Notes: generated from the letters alone by a model not told the origin. Shown: positions 1 to 8,883, counted from the first letter of the stretch. The stretch: DNA of 45,378 nucleotides from Arenibacter hampyeongensis (GCF_002909255.1 NZ_PIOB01000017.1:1-45378); one strand, 5' to 3'. A program made the numbers and translations.

Positions 1-2
1 GG

Positions 3-77
3 GTGTTGGTAGCCGTCCAAAGAGCATTTCACCCAAGTGAAAGCGGTCTGGACGGTGCGGCCGTGGAAAGTGCGTAG
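3..77 (+). CDS. 3' end of an unknown gene (partial)
   Basis: Reading frame 3 is open from the window edge through 24 codons to a TAG at 75-77; the other two plus frames stop earlier. The readable tail ends in GLDGAAVESA. The length is too short to name a family, and chance openness over 24 codons is possible, so this is a tentative partial gene whose body lies outside the window. The inverted repeat about 50 bases downstream is consistent with a gene end here. Confidence 0.3.
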   Translation: MLVAVQRAFHPSESGLDGAAVESA

Positions 78-128
78 ATTTAAAGAAATTTAAAATCAGC
101 CTAGCCTCTGCAACAGCTGGCTCCTCCT

Positions 129-153
129 AACCAAGGTACACCGTACCTTGGTT
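129..153. terminator. Perfect 11-bp hairpin, possible terminator
   Basis: AACCAAGGTAC (129-139) and GTACCTTGGTT (143-153) pair perfectly around a 3-base loop. No T-run follows directly; TTTTTT comes about 15 bases later. It lies between the tail of a plus-strand gene and the 3' end of a minus-strand gene, so it may stop both transcripts. The rest of 78-348 shows nothing recognisable. Confidence 0.4.
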
Positions 154-348
154 ATTCAGCCCTGGTCGTTTTTTGGGCGATGCAAAAAATGAACAGAACA
201 CAAACTCTGGGCAAGTCTATCCTATCTTTTTCTAATTCACACACAACTTTTAGGATTGATCCATTGTAATTCCGAAGTCATTTGTTATTACCCATTTTGA
301 ACAATACTAGGACTACACTATTTCATATAATTTTTTAAAGAAAACCCC

Positions 349-1668
349 TTATTTCCCCAACCAGCTGTCGAACCAATTAAACGCATCGGTTTGCATCTGA
401 ATATCAAACTTATGTCCACCATCATAGAATTTTCCGCTATACCTTTCAGGATGGCCCGCTTTTGAAAAGACCGTAGCCAGTATCCCATCCGCTTTTTTCA
501 TTTCGGGCAAAGTGTAGAGTTGGTCTTGGTTATTGCTCTGCACCATGGTAGGAAGCGGTACACGCAGCCCTAAAATTTCAGGGAAATCCAGATAATTCGC
601 CAGGCCCGGCGCATAGGTCATCCAGGTGTGGGTGTAGGCCTTGTTCAGTAAAAAATCTTTCCAAGTGGTCATAAACCCTACGCAAACGGCACATTTTATC
701 CGAGCATCCATTCCCCCCAAAAAAACAGTGCGGAGTCCACCGCCCGAGAGTCCGCAGCAACCAATACGATCAGGATCTACGTCCCTTCTAGCACTCAGAA
801 TATCCAAGGCAATACGGTCTTCGGCCAACACCATACCCGTGTATGAGGTGCCTGCGGACAAAAGGGACTTCGCCATAAGGTGTTCATGGTGGCCGGCCCA
901 TTCGTTATAGGCTTCTATGTTCCTGACATCCTCGGAGTTTTCATCAGTGCGCCCTTCCGCTTTCAACGGTCCCCATTCTATACCGGCCATATCTTCATAG
1001 AATACCCGCCTGCTGGCAAATGAAAAGGCGTCATGTACCAAAACGGCATAGCCCCTTTTGGCCATCTCGTTCGCCCATGCCCTACCCTCATAATCGCTTT
1101 TTTGGTGCGCTTCCATGAGCGGGTGCTGCGTATCGGAAGTCTTGGTAATCTTTCTCTTGCCAAAGTATTTTTTACCGGCATGGTCGTGCAGGCCCAAGAT
1201 AGCGGGCAACTTCCCTGTACTGTTTTCTGGCTTTAAAAAAATAGCCTCCACAGGTCTACCGTAGGGCATTTTCCATGTAAGTTCCTCTATTTCAAGTCCG
1301 TCGTAGTTATATTTCCTTTTAATGGTGACTGCTATGGCATCTTTTATCAACGGCTCCGCCACCTGTTCTTCGGCCTTGGCATAGGCGCTAGGTTTCCAAT
1401 CCTCAATTTTGGACCAATGATCGTTACGGAACGACAGCTTGGGCGGATCTTGCATTTGATCGGCCAACCAAGGGCCGTATTGGCCTATAAGACTTTTCGG
1501 GATATCTTGATTCATAGGGATAGGGTTTATGGTTTGTGCCATATTTTCAAAAGCGGCGGTCATTGTACTGGGCATAAACGGCAAGGCCGCCGTAGCCAAA
1601 GCGGTCTTGGATATAAAGGCCCTCCTGGAATCCTGGATTTCGGTCTCCGTGTTTTTGGATTTTTTCAT
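349..1668 (-). CDS. Tat-exported alpha/beta hydrolase (dienelactone hydrolase/acetyl xylan esterase-like)
   Basis: A 439-residue protein. It opens with a twin-arginine signal (SRRAFIS at residues 14-20, then an alanine-rich hydrophobic stretch to about residue 40), so it should fold in the cytoplasm and be exported. The catalytic domain covers about residues 120-439 and shows a nucleophile elbow GLSGG with Ser308, an HDHAGKK oxyanion-side loop near 161-167, and a late GGHKF with His419 as the likely triad histidine. The family is broad: esterases on acetylated or feruloylated sugars and related hydrolases. Substrate cannot be read from the sequence. The gene stands alone on the minus strand; no operon partner is next to it. 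The ATG at 1668-1666 fits the Tat signal well. Confidence 0.8.
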   Translation of the reverse strand: MKKSKNTETEIQDSRRAFISKTALATAALPFMPSTMTAAFENMAQTINPIPMNQDIPKSLIGQYGPWLADQMQDPPKLSFRNDHWSKIEDWKPSAYAKAEEQVAEPLIKDAIAVTIKRKYNYDGLEIEELTWKMPYGRPVEAIFLKPENSTGKLPAILGLHDHAGKKYFGKRKITKTSDTQHPLMEAHQKSDYEGRAWANEMAKRGYAVLVHDAFSFASRRVFYEDMAGIEWGPLKAEGRTDENSEDVRNIEAYNEWAGHHEHLMAKSLLSAGTSYTGMVLAEDRIALDILSARRDVDPDRIGCCGLSGGGLRTVFLGGMDARIKCAVCVGFMTTWKDFLLNKAYTHTWMTYAPGLANYLDFPEILGLRVPLPTMVQSNNQDQLYTLPEMKKADGILATVFSKAGHPERYSGKFYDGGHKFDIQMQTDAFNWFDSWLGK

Positions 1669-1752
1669 TTTCTATAATAATTAGGGGACATTTAAAGTTA
1701 CCAATTATTTTCAATTATTCCCTAATGTTGGTTTTGTGTTAAACAGCCGGCA

Positions 1753-1839
1753 ATGGCCTATTCTTTGCATATACTGAAATTGATCCTTATTCTTTTTGGA
1801 ATCCACCTTCTAATCGGACTGCTATTGTATGTGTTATAG
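1753..1839 (+). CDS. Possible 28-residue single-pass membrane peptide
   Basis: An ATG-to-TAG ORF encodes 28 residues that are almost entirely hydrophobic (LILILFGIHLLIGLLL), enough for one membrane span. It lies in the 367-base gap between the divergent hydrolase and the HPF operon. A weak promoter-like TAATGTTG lies about 30 bases upstream. AT-rich DNA gives such ORFs by chance, so only conservation of the peptide could establish it. The remaining part of 1669-2035 shows nothing else. Confidence 0.22.
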   Translation: MAYSLHILKLILILFGIHLLIGLLLYVL

Positions 1840-2035
1840 AAAAAGGTTATCGCGAAATTGAATTTTGGAAATTCGATAATTTGCCCTTTTTAAGGTTTAT
1901 GAAGAAGTTGATCTTTTAGTAAGAAAAGTAAAAAAATAGGGCATTGTTAAGTTAATCTCTGGATTTTAAGACAGTATTGGTAAAGTTCCACTATTAAACC
2001 TGTATACTGCATCTTAACAATTTAAACAATAATAT

Positions 2036-2221
2036 ATGAGTAAAACTTTTTTGAATACCAAGTTAAGAGGAATAACCAAAACAGTAGCTGAATTCTCCAA
2101 ACAGGCCGGTCAGAGTAACAGGGAGTTCCGTGAATTTATTAAGGAACAAGTGGTGGAACATAGAAAAGAGGGAATGGACGTATTTAAGTCCCCGAGACCA
2201 GGAGATGACCAAAAGAAATAA
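2036..2221 (+). CDS. Small conserved-looking hypothetical protein, first gene of the HPF operon
   Basis: A 61-residue, strongly charged, probably soluble and helical protein (RGITKTVAEFSKQAGQSNREF) with no signal or membrane segment. No family recognised. It begins a three-ORF unit: its last 17 bases overlap the next ORF at 2205, which in turn overlaps the HPF-like gene. This packing and same-strand order suggest co-transcription and translational coupling, and a role linked to ribosome hibernation or stress is the natural guess, but that is context only. The tail ends in a Pro/Asp/Lys-rich segment. Confidence 0.55.
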   Translation: MSKTFLNTKLRGITKTVAEFSKQAGQSNREFREFIKEQVVEHRKEGMDVFKSPRPGDDQKK

Positions 2222-2348
2222 AAATTTCCTATCCATAATGGAATTAGAATTACATAACAAAGAACTAAAAGGCTATTTAGGGAATCTAAATGGCCTTTTA
2301 GAAACTTATCCGAAAACGGATTATAAAACTGTAAAACATGATAATTAA
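2205..2348 (+). CDS. Possible 47-residue ORF overlapping both neighbours
   Basis: I choose ATG 2205 (preceded by AGG at close range), which overlaps the upstream gene by 17 bases; another in-frame ATG lies at 2238 and would give 36 residues. The product is basic then Leu/Asn-rich (ELHNKELKGYLGNLNGLLE), likely helical, with no known family. Its TAA (2346-2348) lies inside the start of the HPF-like gene (ATG 2338), a classic stop-start overlap that favours real, coupled translation. It could instead be spacer with a fortuitously open frame. Confidence 0.4.
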   Translation: MTKRNKNFLSIMELELHNKELKGYLGNLNGLLETYPKTDYKTVKHDN

Positions 2349-2652
2349 AATAAATACCGATAAAACGCTTACCGGAGAACAAAGAAGTGCCGATTTTTTT
2401 ACTTCTCAAATTGACGAAGCCCTAGAAAGGTTCGAATCCCATATTAGCAGAATAGAGGTACACCTGAAAGATGAAAATGGAAAAAAGGATGGGTTTAAAG
2501 ACATCTCGTGTCTGTTGGAGGCCAGACTTGAAGGCAGACAACCCATTGCCGTCACAAACAAGGCAGATACTATTGATCTTGCTGTAACAGGTGCAATCGA
2601 CAAAATAAAGAGTGCTCTAGAAACCATTGTTGGAAAAATCCAAAAACATTAA
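2338..2652 (+). CDS. HPF/RaiA-family ribosome-associated protein
   Basis: A 104-residue protein with the beta-alpha-beta-beta-beta-alpha pattern of the HPF/RaiA (sigma-54 modulation, S30EA) family: an initial strand IIKINTD, a first helix around FFTSQIDEALERFES, strands ISRIEVHLKDENG and ISCLLEARLEGRQPIAV, and a last helix DLAVTGAIDKIKSALETIVGKI. Members bind the 30S subunit near the decoding centre and silence or dimerise ribosomes in stationary phase or stress. It is the short form, lacking the C-terminal dimerisation domain of long HPF. It begins 11 bases inside the upstream small ORF, implying coupled translation. Confidence 0.82.
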   Translation: MIIKINTDKTLTGEQRSADFFTSQIDEALERFESHISRIEVHLKDENGKKDGFKDISCLLEARLEGRQPIAVTNKADTIDLAVTGAIDKIKSALETIVGKIQKH

Positions 2653-2938
2653 CTGATAAACAATTGTCCGTTATTGAATACCCTTAAACTATATCCTCAA
2701 AGTCTGTTGTTGGGTCGGTCTTCTTACTTAGTGGAAATGGCACTTTAACCAGAAATAGATAGTCTAATATTCTTCATTTCACATGTTGGTGGACCGTTTG
2801 AAGCCCAACAGGGCTACTATTCTTATATTCAACCAGATAAGGGGTTTCTTTGACATGACCACGTTAAAATTTCCAAACAAACATTAAAAAAACACAATAT
2901 TGAACATTTTTTTTTAATCTTTATCACAATAAAAGAAA

Positions 2939-4354
2939 ATGAATATGACCTTAGATTACCCCTCGATATTGTTTTTTTTAGCCCTCAATAATCTATTTAT
3001 CATTGCATTGTTCATCTATCAATATTTTTATCAACACAAACAATGGTGCTTATTGCTAGTGGCACTGGGTATTACCTTTCAAATGTTTGCCATTGTTCTG
3101 TATGCCAATAGGGAGATTTTACCTCCTTTATTTACTTTGCGAATAAATAATTTCCTTTTGATTGCCAGTTTTGCCTTGACATCCTTTGGACTTATTTCTT
3201 TTGACGGTAAAATCCGAAAGACTCCTATGCGGATTTACCTTGTTCTTGCCTTTCTATTTTATTCCGCCATTTTGGTAGTAGAGGAAAACTACACCCAATT
3301 AAGTGTTATACGGGTAATTTCCTGTTCATTTTTCTTTGGGATAGGTGCTTTTTATCTGTTTATCAATAAAAATAAATACAAGTTTTCGATCCTTTTAAGC
3401 GGTATACTTTTAATCTATTCCGTATTTCAGCTTATTCGCGCTTTTAGGATATACCAAATGGGGGATTCCTTTGTTTTCCTTAAGAATTCCACTTTTAACA
3501 ATTGGTTTCTAGTCGTGTCTGTCCTTGTAATCAGTGCTATCAGCATAGGTTTTATTATGCTTCTAAAAGAAGTAGATCAAAAAACAATACTTAAAAAAAA
3601 TATGATCATTGAACAGGATAAACGGAAGCTAGAAGCATTAAACCTAACCCAAAACAAGCTATTCTCCATTATTGCACACGATTTAAGAAGTCCGTTCATC
3701 AACATCTTGGGACTTTCCGACCTCCTCGTAGGAAATATAAAGGATTCCGACGATCCGGAATCTGAAAAATATACCGAATTAATAAATTCAACCGCCAAAA
3801 ACACACTCAGTTTACTCGACAATTTATTGAATTGGGCAAAATCACAAACTGGAGAACTTGGTTTCAGCCCGGAAAAAATAAGACTATCAAAAGTTATTTT
3901 GGAAATATTGGAACTTAAAATGTCGCTCGCAAAAGCTAAAAACATTTCTTTGAATTATTCCCCAACGGAAGAAATTGAATTACATACCGACAAAAATATT
4001 TTGGGAACTATTTTACGGAATTTAATTTCGAATGCCATTAAATTTACTAACCTTGATGGGCATATAGAAGTTGTAGCGAAAGTGAATCAAAACCAAGTTG
4101 AAATTTCCATTTCCGACAATGGAGTTGGAATGGACAAGGAAACCATTCATAAAATCTTCGACTTATCCGCCAACTTAACATCCAGAGGCACTGCGAACGA
4201 AAATGGTTCAGGTTTAGGTTTGGTTCTTTGCAAGGAATTTGTGAAAAAACTGGATGGGCATCTTTGGGTGGAAAGTGAGGAAGGAAAAGGGAGTAATTTC
4301 AAATTTATGCTGCCTTTAACGGTTTCAAAACAAAAAATGGTAAAAGTTGCTTAA
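2939..4354 (+). CDS. Membrane sensor histidine kinase
   Basis: A 471-residue protein. Residues 1-215 hold about seven hydrophobic segments (near 10-30, 36-55, 68-87, 98-115, 120-142, 147-167 and 187-210) resembling the 7TM sensor type. A short coiled linker (KNMIIEQDKRKLEALN) leads to the HisKA dimerisation helix with H-box IIAHDLRSP and phospho-acceptor His247. The ATP-binding domain follows with an N-box (NLISNAIKFT), G1 box DNGVGMD and G2 box GSGLGL. There is no receiver domain and no response regulator gene next door, so it is an orphan kinase whose partner and signal are unknown. A second ATG three codons in (MTLDY) is an equally good start. Confidence 0.88.
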   Translation: MNMTLDYPSILFFLALNNLFIIALFIYQYFYQHKQWCLLLVALGITFQMFAIVLYANREILPPLFTLRINNFLLIASFALTSFGLISFDGKIRKTPMRIYLVLAFLFYSAILVVEENYTQLSVIRVISCSFFFGIGAFYLFINKNKYKFSILLSGILLIYSVFQLIRAFRIYQMGDSFVFLKNSTFNNWFLVVSVLVISAISIGFIMLLKEVDQKTILKKNMIIEQDKRKLEALNLTQNKLFSIIAHDLRSPFINILGLSDLLVGNIKDSDDPESEKYTELINSTAKNTLSLLDNLLNWAKSQTGELGFSPEKIRLSKVILEILELKMSLAKAKNISLNYSPTEEIELHTDKNILGTILRNLISNAIKFTNLDGHIEVVAKVNQNQVEISISDNGVGMDKETIHKIFDLSANLTSRGTANENGSGLGLVLCKEFVKKLDGHLWVESEEGKGSNFKFMLPLTVSKQKMVKVA

Positions 4355-4774
4355 CAGGGTATTCCGTAAAAGACAATGAATTCAGTTGATTAAACTAATG
4401 TTCCAGTTTTTTAAGCCCGTAATCTTCATTTTGGGGTGCAGTATTGTTGGCTTCCTTCCATTAATTTTACAAGAAGAATAAATGCACTTACCAATACGGG
4501 CAACTAGAAAAATTGCTTGGCTTTTTTGGTACAAAAAAAAATAATGCTGGCTGAATACTTAAAAAGGGAATAGACTTTACATAATCTACTAGGTTACAAG
4601 TAAATAAACCAGTATTAAAGCATACAACATAATTAAAAAATTGCTAATTTAGGTATGCAACTACCAATTACCATATACGCTCGTTGGCAACATTTAAGCG
4701 TGATGGAAATATAGGAAATCCCAAACCCCGTGCTTACAGAAAAGTGACCAGACATTCACTTAAAATTCTAACCC
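4355..4774. other. 420-base gap; one tiny hydrophobic ORF, otherwise nothing recognised
   Basis: ORF 4398-4481 (plus strand) would encode 27 hydrophobic residues with a lipobox-like FILGC; it may be a chance ORF or a signal-sequence remnant. Sequence CGCTCGTTGGCAACATTTAA near 4679 sits roughly 80 bases before the next gene. No hairpin terminator was seen after the kinase gene. Confidence 0.3.
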
Positions 4775-6157
4775 ATGTTAGATCAAATAACAATTCAAGA
4801 ATTTTCGAAAACCTTAAGTCAACCTTTGATTATGCCTATTGATCCAGGGTATGACGAAGATCGTTCTGTCTGGAATGGAATGGTTGACAAAAGACCGGCA
4901 ATGATAGCAAAATGCCTAAATATAGATGATATAAAAAACTGCATTAATTTTGCCCGTAGTCAGGATATATTGGTGTCCATTAAAGGTGGGGGACATAATG
5001 TTGCAGGAAGGGCAGTTTGCAATGGCGGGCTAATGATCAATCTTTCGCAAATGAATGCTGTCCATGTTGATCAGGTTAAAAGAACAGTAAAAGTGGAATC
5101 GGGAGCAACAATTGGTGACCTAGATAAGGAAACTCAAAAATATGGATTGGCAACTCCCGTTGGCATTGTTTCAAAAACCGGAATAGCAGGTCTTACCTTG
5201 GGAGGAGGCTTTGGTTATTTGGCGCGTAAGCATGGTCTTACGGTCGACAATTTACTATCCGTTGAGCTTGTAACGGCTAAAGGTGATTTGATCTCTGCAA
5301 GCGAAACTGAAAATTCAGATCTGTTTTGGGCACTTCGAGGCGGTGGTGGAAATTTTGGAGTGGTTGCCTCTTTTGAGTTCAAATTGCATGAAGTAGGTCC
5401 GGAAATCATGACGGCACAGGTATTTTATCCCATTCAAGATGTTAAACATGTCCTTAAGTTTTATAGGGAGTTTACTTCAAATGCGGCAGATGAACTTGCG
5501 GGTTATGCTTTAGTTGTAAGAGTTCCACCCACAGACCCGTTTCCAGAAGAACATCGAGGAAAAACAGCAATCGCCCTCGTGGTAAGCTATGCAGGTAGTT
5601 TGGATGATGGAAAAATAGCCTTAGAGCCACTTGAAAACTTTGGAAATCCAATTCTTCGTATTTTAATGCCCATGTCATATATAGCACTACAGACAAGTTT
5701 TGACCAGGGTGCGCCTAAGGGAATGAGATATTACTGGAAGGCACATTACATAGATCATCTTTCTGACGAAGCAATAGATGTTTTTGTTAATAACACTAAA
5801 GACATTCCAGGGCCACTTTCTGTTATAGGATTTGAACCGTTTGGGGGTGCAATCAATCGGGTAGCAGAAAGTGCCACGGCATTCCCTCAAAGAAGTGCCT
5901 CCTATATTTTAGGGATATGGTCCGGTTGGATTGAGCCTCAGGATGACGAAATAAACCTGAATTGGACACGTGAATTTTACAATAAAATGACACCTTTTGC
6001 ATCTGGTGGTGTATACAGTAATTACCTTGATAATGATGATGGCGATAAGATAAAGGCTTCATTTGGTTCAAATTTTTCGCGGTTACAGAATATTAAAAAT
6101 AAATATGACCCTGATAACTTCTTTAGAAATAATCAAAATATAACGCCAAAAACCTGA
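4775..6157 (+). CDS. FAD-linked oxidoreductase, berberine-bridge-enzyme-like
   Basis: A 460-residue cytoplasmic protein without a signal peptide. The N-terminal half is an FAD-binding type 4 (VAO/PCMH) domain: SIKGGGHNVAG places His74 where this family attaches FAD covalently, and GLTLGGGFGYLARKHGLTVDNL is the second FAD-contact segment. The C-terminal end YDPDNFFRNNQNI is the BBE domain signature. In bicovalent enzymes a cysteine occurs in the GxCxxxG loop; here the loop is GIVSKTG with Val132, so flavin attachment is likely through His74 only, as in 6-hydroxynicotine oxidase. Relatives oxidise sugars, oligosaccharides or alkaloids; substrate is not evident here. It appears monocistronic. 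Confidence 0.87.
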   Translation: MLDQITIQEFSKTLSQPLIMPIDPGYDEDRSVWNGMVDKRPAMIAKCLNIDDIKNCINFARSQDILVSIKGGGHNVAGRAVCNGGLMINLSQMNAVHVDQVKRTVKVESGATIGDLDKETQKYGLATPVGIVSKTGIAGLTLGGGFGYLARKHGLTVDNLLSVELVTAKGDLISASETENSDLFWALRGGGGNFGVVASFEFKLHEVGPEIMTAQVFYPIQDVKHVLKFYREFTSNAADELAGYALVVRVPPTDPFPEEHRGKTAIALVVSYAGSLDDGKIALEPLENFGNPILRILMPMSYIALQTSFDQGAPKGMRYYWKAHYIDHLSDEAIDVFVNNTKDIPGPLSVIGFEPFGGAINRVAESATAFPQRSASYILGIWSGWIEPQDDEINLNWTREFYNKMTPFASGGVYSNYLDNDDGDKIKASFGSNFSRLQNIKNKYDPDNFFRNNQNITPKT

Positions 6158-6702
6158 TTTATAAGAGTGCCAAAATATGAATAATGACGACTTAATCCAT
6201 GGATTTAATAAATTAGTGGAATACGTCGCCAAAAAAAGAGTTGCTGCCAATGTCTTAAATAAAAATTGGCCGGTCCTTTGTTCCTTCAACCCAGCTAGTT
6301 ACGATTAATCATTTACCCTTTTTGATTACCATTGAACACTGTCTTCAAAACCCTTAGTTGGTTCCGTCTTCTTCCATTGTAAGAATAAAATGACCGAATC
6401 CTGAGCGGAGTCAAAGGGTTGGAAAGCAAAGAAACCGAAGGTTCATGAATTCCTTGAAATAACAAGTAGACATCAATGAACTAAATCGAAGATTCACGAA
6501 AACCGATAAAAAACAATAAAAACCACTTGAGTAAAATGAACAAACGAGGTATCCATTAACCTCCTGGGTCGGTTTCATTATCTATAAACTACTTAATCCT
6601 TCTTATTGGGGTAACCATAAGTCAGGTTTCGGTAATATTTACCAATTATAGCAGCTTTTTATTCCATAAATTGATGTTTTTAATACAGACCTAATTTCAC
6701 AT
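6158..6702. other. 545-base gap with a 43-residue ORF and little else
   Basis: ATG 6177 opens a 43-codon frame ending at TAA 6306-6308 (begins MNNDDLIHGFNKLVEYVAKKR), 19 bases after the oxidoreductase gene. It reads like protein but matches no family I know; it may be a small partner gene or a remnant. The rest contains the short repeat listed separately and no clear terminator. The next gene starts at 6703. Confidence 0.3.
6399..6418. repeat. Short dispersed-type repeat (TGAGCGGAGTC core)
   Basis: The sequence CCTGAGCGGAGTCAAAGGG closely resembles a short intergenic motif (CTGAGCGNAGTCGAAGG) that recurs widely between genes of Bacteroidota genomes. Only one copy is seen in this window, so calling it a repeat rests on recollection of other genomes and not on a count here. 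Confidence 0.35.
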
Positions 6703-8553
6703 ATGACCACACCCAACCACTTTTTAAGAAAGCTGTTTGTTTCCGGAATAATGATAGCCATATCCGTTTCCGGGCTTTCCCAATCGAGCACAGCAATGGA
6801 TGACAATTTCCTTTTTGCCAAACAACATCAGAACGATTTAACACTGAGCGTATATATCACAGCGCATTCTGTTGAGCGCTTGCTTTCGACCCCTGAAGGA
6901 AGAAGGGAGGCCACTTCGCTCATGATGGCCAATGGCATCACCAAAGTATATTTGGAGGTGTACCGTGGCGGTTTGGTTGTTTCGCCGGAGCTGTTGTCCC
7001 AGACCACCAAATATTTTACCCAAAACGGATTTGAAGTTGTAGGCGGAATTGCCACGGTACCTGGAGGTGATATAGGGGTAAAACAAGAGGGCGAATTAGG
7101 TTGGTTCAATTGGCAGAATCCAAAGACCCAAGAGGACATGAAGAAAGTGATGTTGGACGCAGCCCCTATTTTTGACACTTTTATTGTTGATGATTTTTTA
7201 TGTACGGGAGATATCAGCTTGGAATCCAAGGCCGCCAAGGGAGACCGCAGTTGGTCCGAATACCGCAGACAATTGCTGACAGAATTGGCAACCACTATCT
7301 TCATAGATCCGGCGAAGTCCGTTAACCCTGATATACATATGATCATTAAATATCCACAGTGGTACGATCGTTTTCATATGTTCGGTTATGATGTGGAAAG
7401 CGGTCCAAAATTATTTGACGAGGTGTGGGTAGGAACGGAAACACGGGGACAATACACTCAGCGCTTTGGATTTGTGCAGCCTTATGAAGGTTTTGTGAAC
7501 TATAGTTGGATCAAGTCCATGGCAGGAAAGAAGATCGGGGGAGCCTGGTTTGATCATGGCGATTGCGATGCTTTGGATTTTGTGGAGCAGGCGTATCAAT
7601 CCGTACTTGCCGGGGCCAACGAATTGGTTATTTTTAATTATGGGAGTTTTGTAAATGGCCATGCAGGACACCATTTGTTGCGAATGGATTTTGAAAAATT
7701 GGCAAGGCTGGCCAAAGCCTTAAAGACCTCCCCAATTCATGGAATAGCCGGGTATAAACCCCCACACAGCGACGCAGGAGGAGATCTGTACATTATGGAT
7801 TTTATTGGTATGTTTGGGATTCCCTTGATGCCAACGGCATACTATCCCGAAAATGCAGCAACCATTTTTCTACCCACACAAGCTGCCGCCGATCCCAACA
7901 TTGTGGGGAAGGTAATGGCATCGCACAGGCAGGGAAAAAGAATCATTATGACGGCGGGATTTTTGGCAAACGTAGATGACAAAGGGAAACTGTCCAAATT
8001 GGCCGGTATCCTAAAGCCTGAGGTTGGGGTATTAAGTGCGGAGAAAATAATCCTGGATGATAGTGAAACCGCTTTGCAAAGGCCATTGGACTTGGAGGCC
8101 ACATTGGAAGTCAAAAAAGCCCTGGCCATGCTGGAAGTTAAAACGGGCAACAACACCATTCCTTTCCTGACCAAAAGCAAAGATGGGCAGCTATATGTAT
8201 TAAATTCCCATACATTTTCCGAGGCCGATTTTAAGGCTGTAGGGGAAGTTTTGCTCTGCCCTCGTCCACTGGGTCTGCTGGATTTGCCCACTTCCTGGGC
8301 CAATGTTCTTCGCAATGTTTTCAACGAACAATTACAGATAGAACTTAATGCTCCCACCAGAATCACCATGCAACCTATGGAAAATGGAGACCTCATTTTG
8401 CACAATTACAACACGGAAGACGTAGAAGTACAAATGAACGTATTGGCAGGCTCTGGACTATTGGATGCTTTTACTGGTCAAAAATTGGATACGACATCAG
8501 GTACATTGAAAATGAAACCGAGGTCGAGGCTTTGGCTTAAGAATACCCCTTAG
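6703..8553 (+). CDS. Secreted protein of unrecognised family, possible TIM-barrel glycosidase-like
   Basis: A 616-residue protein with an N-terminal signal sequence (KLFVSGIMIAISVSGLSQ, cleavage near residue 26-31). Residues about 45-330 alternate strands and helices in a way that suggests a TIM barrel: LSVYITAHSV, KVYLEVYRGGL, TFIVDDFLCTGD (paired Asp), DEVWVGTETRG and KIGGAWFDHGDCDAL carry the acidic and aromatic residues usual in glycosidase active sites. Residues about 355-460 (YIMDFIGMFGIPLMP, GKRIIMTAGFL) resemble the glutamine-amidotransferase-like domain of GH42-type enzymes, and the last 130 residues look like a beta domain. I cannot assign a known CAZy family. It is followed at once by a truncated signal-peptide ORF. 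Confidence 0.6.
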   Translation: MTTPNHFLRKLFVSGIMIAISVSGLSQSSTAMDDNFLFAKQHQNDLTLSVYITAHSVERLLSTPEGRREATSLMMANGITKVYLEVYRGGLVVSPELLSQTTKYFTQNGFEVVGGIATVPGGDIGVKQEGELGWFNWQNPKTQEDMKKVMLDAAPIFDTFIVDDFLCTGDISLESKAAKGDRSWSEYRRQLLTELATTIFIDPAKSVNPDIHMIIKYPQWYDRFHMFGYDVESGPKLFDEVWVGTETRGQYTQRFGFVQPYEGFVNYSWIKSMAGKKIGGAWFDHGDCDALDFVEQAYQSVLAGANELVIFNYGSFVNGHAGHHLLRMDFEKLARLAKALKTSPIHGIAGYKPPHSDAGGDLYIMDFIGMFGIPLMPTAYYPENAATIFLPTQAAADPNIVGKVMASHRQGKRIIMTAGFLANVDDKGKLSKLAGILKPEVGVLSAEKIILDDSETALQRPLDLEATLEVKKALAMLEVKTGNNTIPFLTKSKDGQLYVLNSHTFSEADFKAVGEVLLCPRPLGLLDLPTSWANVLRNVFNEQLQIELNAPTRITMQPMENGDLILHNYNTEDVEVQMNVLAGSGLLDAFTGQKLDTTSGTLKMKPRSRLWLKNTP

Positions 8554-8556
8554 CCC

Positions 8557-8658
8557 ATGAGAGTTTACCCCTTACTTCCCTTCCTCCTTTTAATTGGATT
8601 TAATACCGGACAACCCTCCATTAACAGGGTTACAGGAGCTAAACAAAAAGGTGGCTAG
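8557..8658 (+). pseudogene. Truncated ORF that keeps only a signal-peptide-like start
   Basis: ATG 8557, three bases after the stop of the previous gene, opens 33 codons: MRVYPLLPFLLLIGFNTGQ is a convincing secretion signal, but a TAG at 8656-8658 follows 14 codons later. The remainder of 8554-8830 contains no continuation in another frame that I could read. It is best explained as the 5' stump of a lost secreted protein gene in the same operon. A chance ORF is the alternative. Confidence 0.35.
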
Positions 8659-8831
8659 GGTGAGTATTGCTCATGTATCAAATGGATTTTTATAGAAAAA
8701 CGAGCCTCCTTTTAAAGGCTTTTACATGCCGACTTATTTTAATTAAATCAGTTGTGGTTTTAATCATTTATCGACCCAATCCAGAACTCGTTTCTGAATG
8801 CCACTGCTGATATAATTAAACCTCTAAAACA

Positions 8832-8858
8832 CAAAAAAGTCCTGAATAAATCAGGACT
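8832..8858 (-). terminator. Rho-independent terminator of the 8884-9417 gene
   Basis: AGTCCTGA (8838-8845) and TCAGGACT (8851-8858) form a perfect 8-bp stem with loop ATAAA. Read on the minus strand the stem is followed at once by six T residues (the A-run at 8832-8838), the standard intrinsic terminator layout, about 25 bases after the minus-strand stop codon. Confidence 0.85.
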
Positions 8859-8883
8859 CTTTAAATTATATGAAAACAATGAT

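Noticed and set aside
6828..7346. 172-codon minus-strand ORF inside the 616-residue gene
   Set aside because: The plus-strand frame is longer, has a signal peptide and coherent strand/helix patterning; the antisense frame is low in structure.
7842..8405. 187-codon minus-strand ORF inside the same gene
   Set aside because: Antisense shadow with no recognisable domain.
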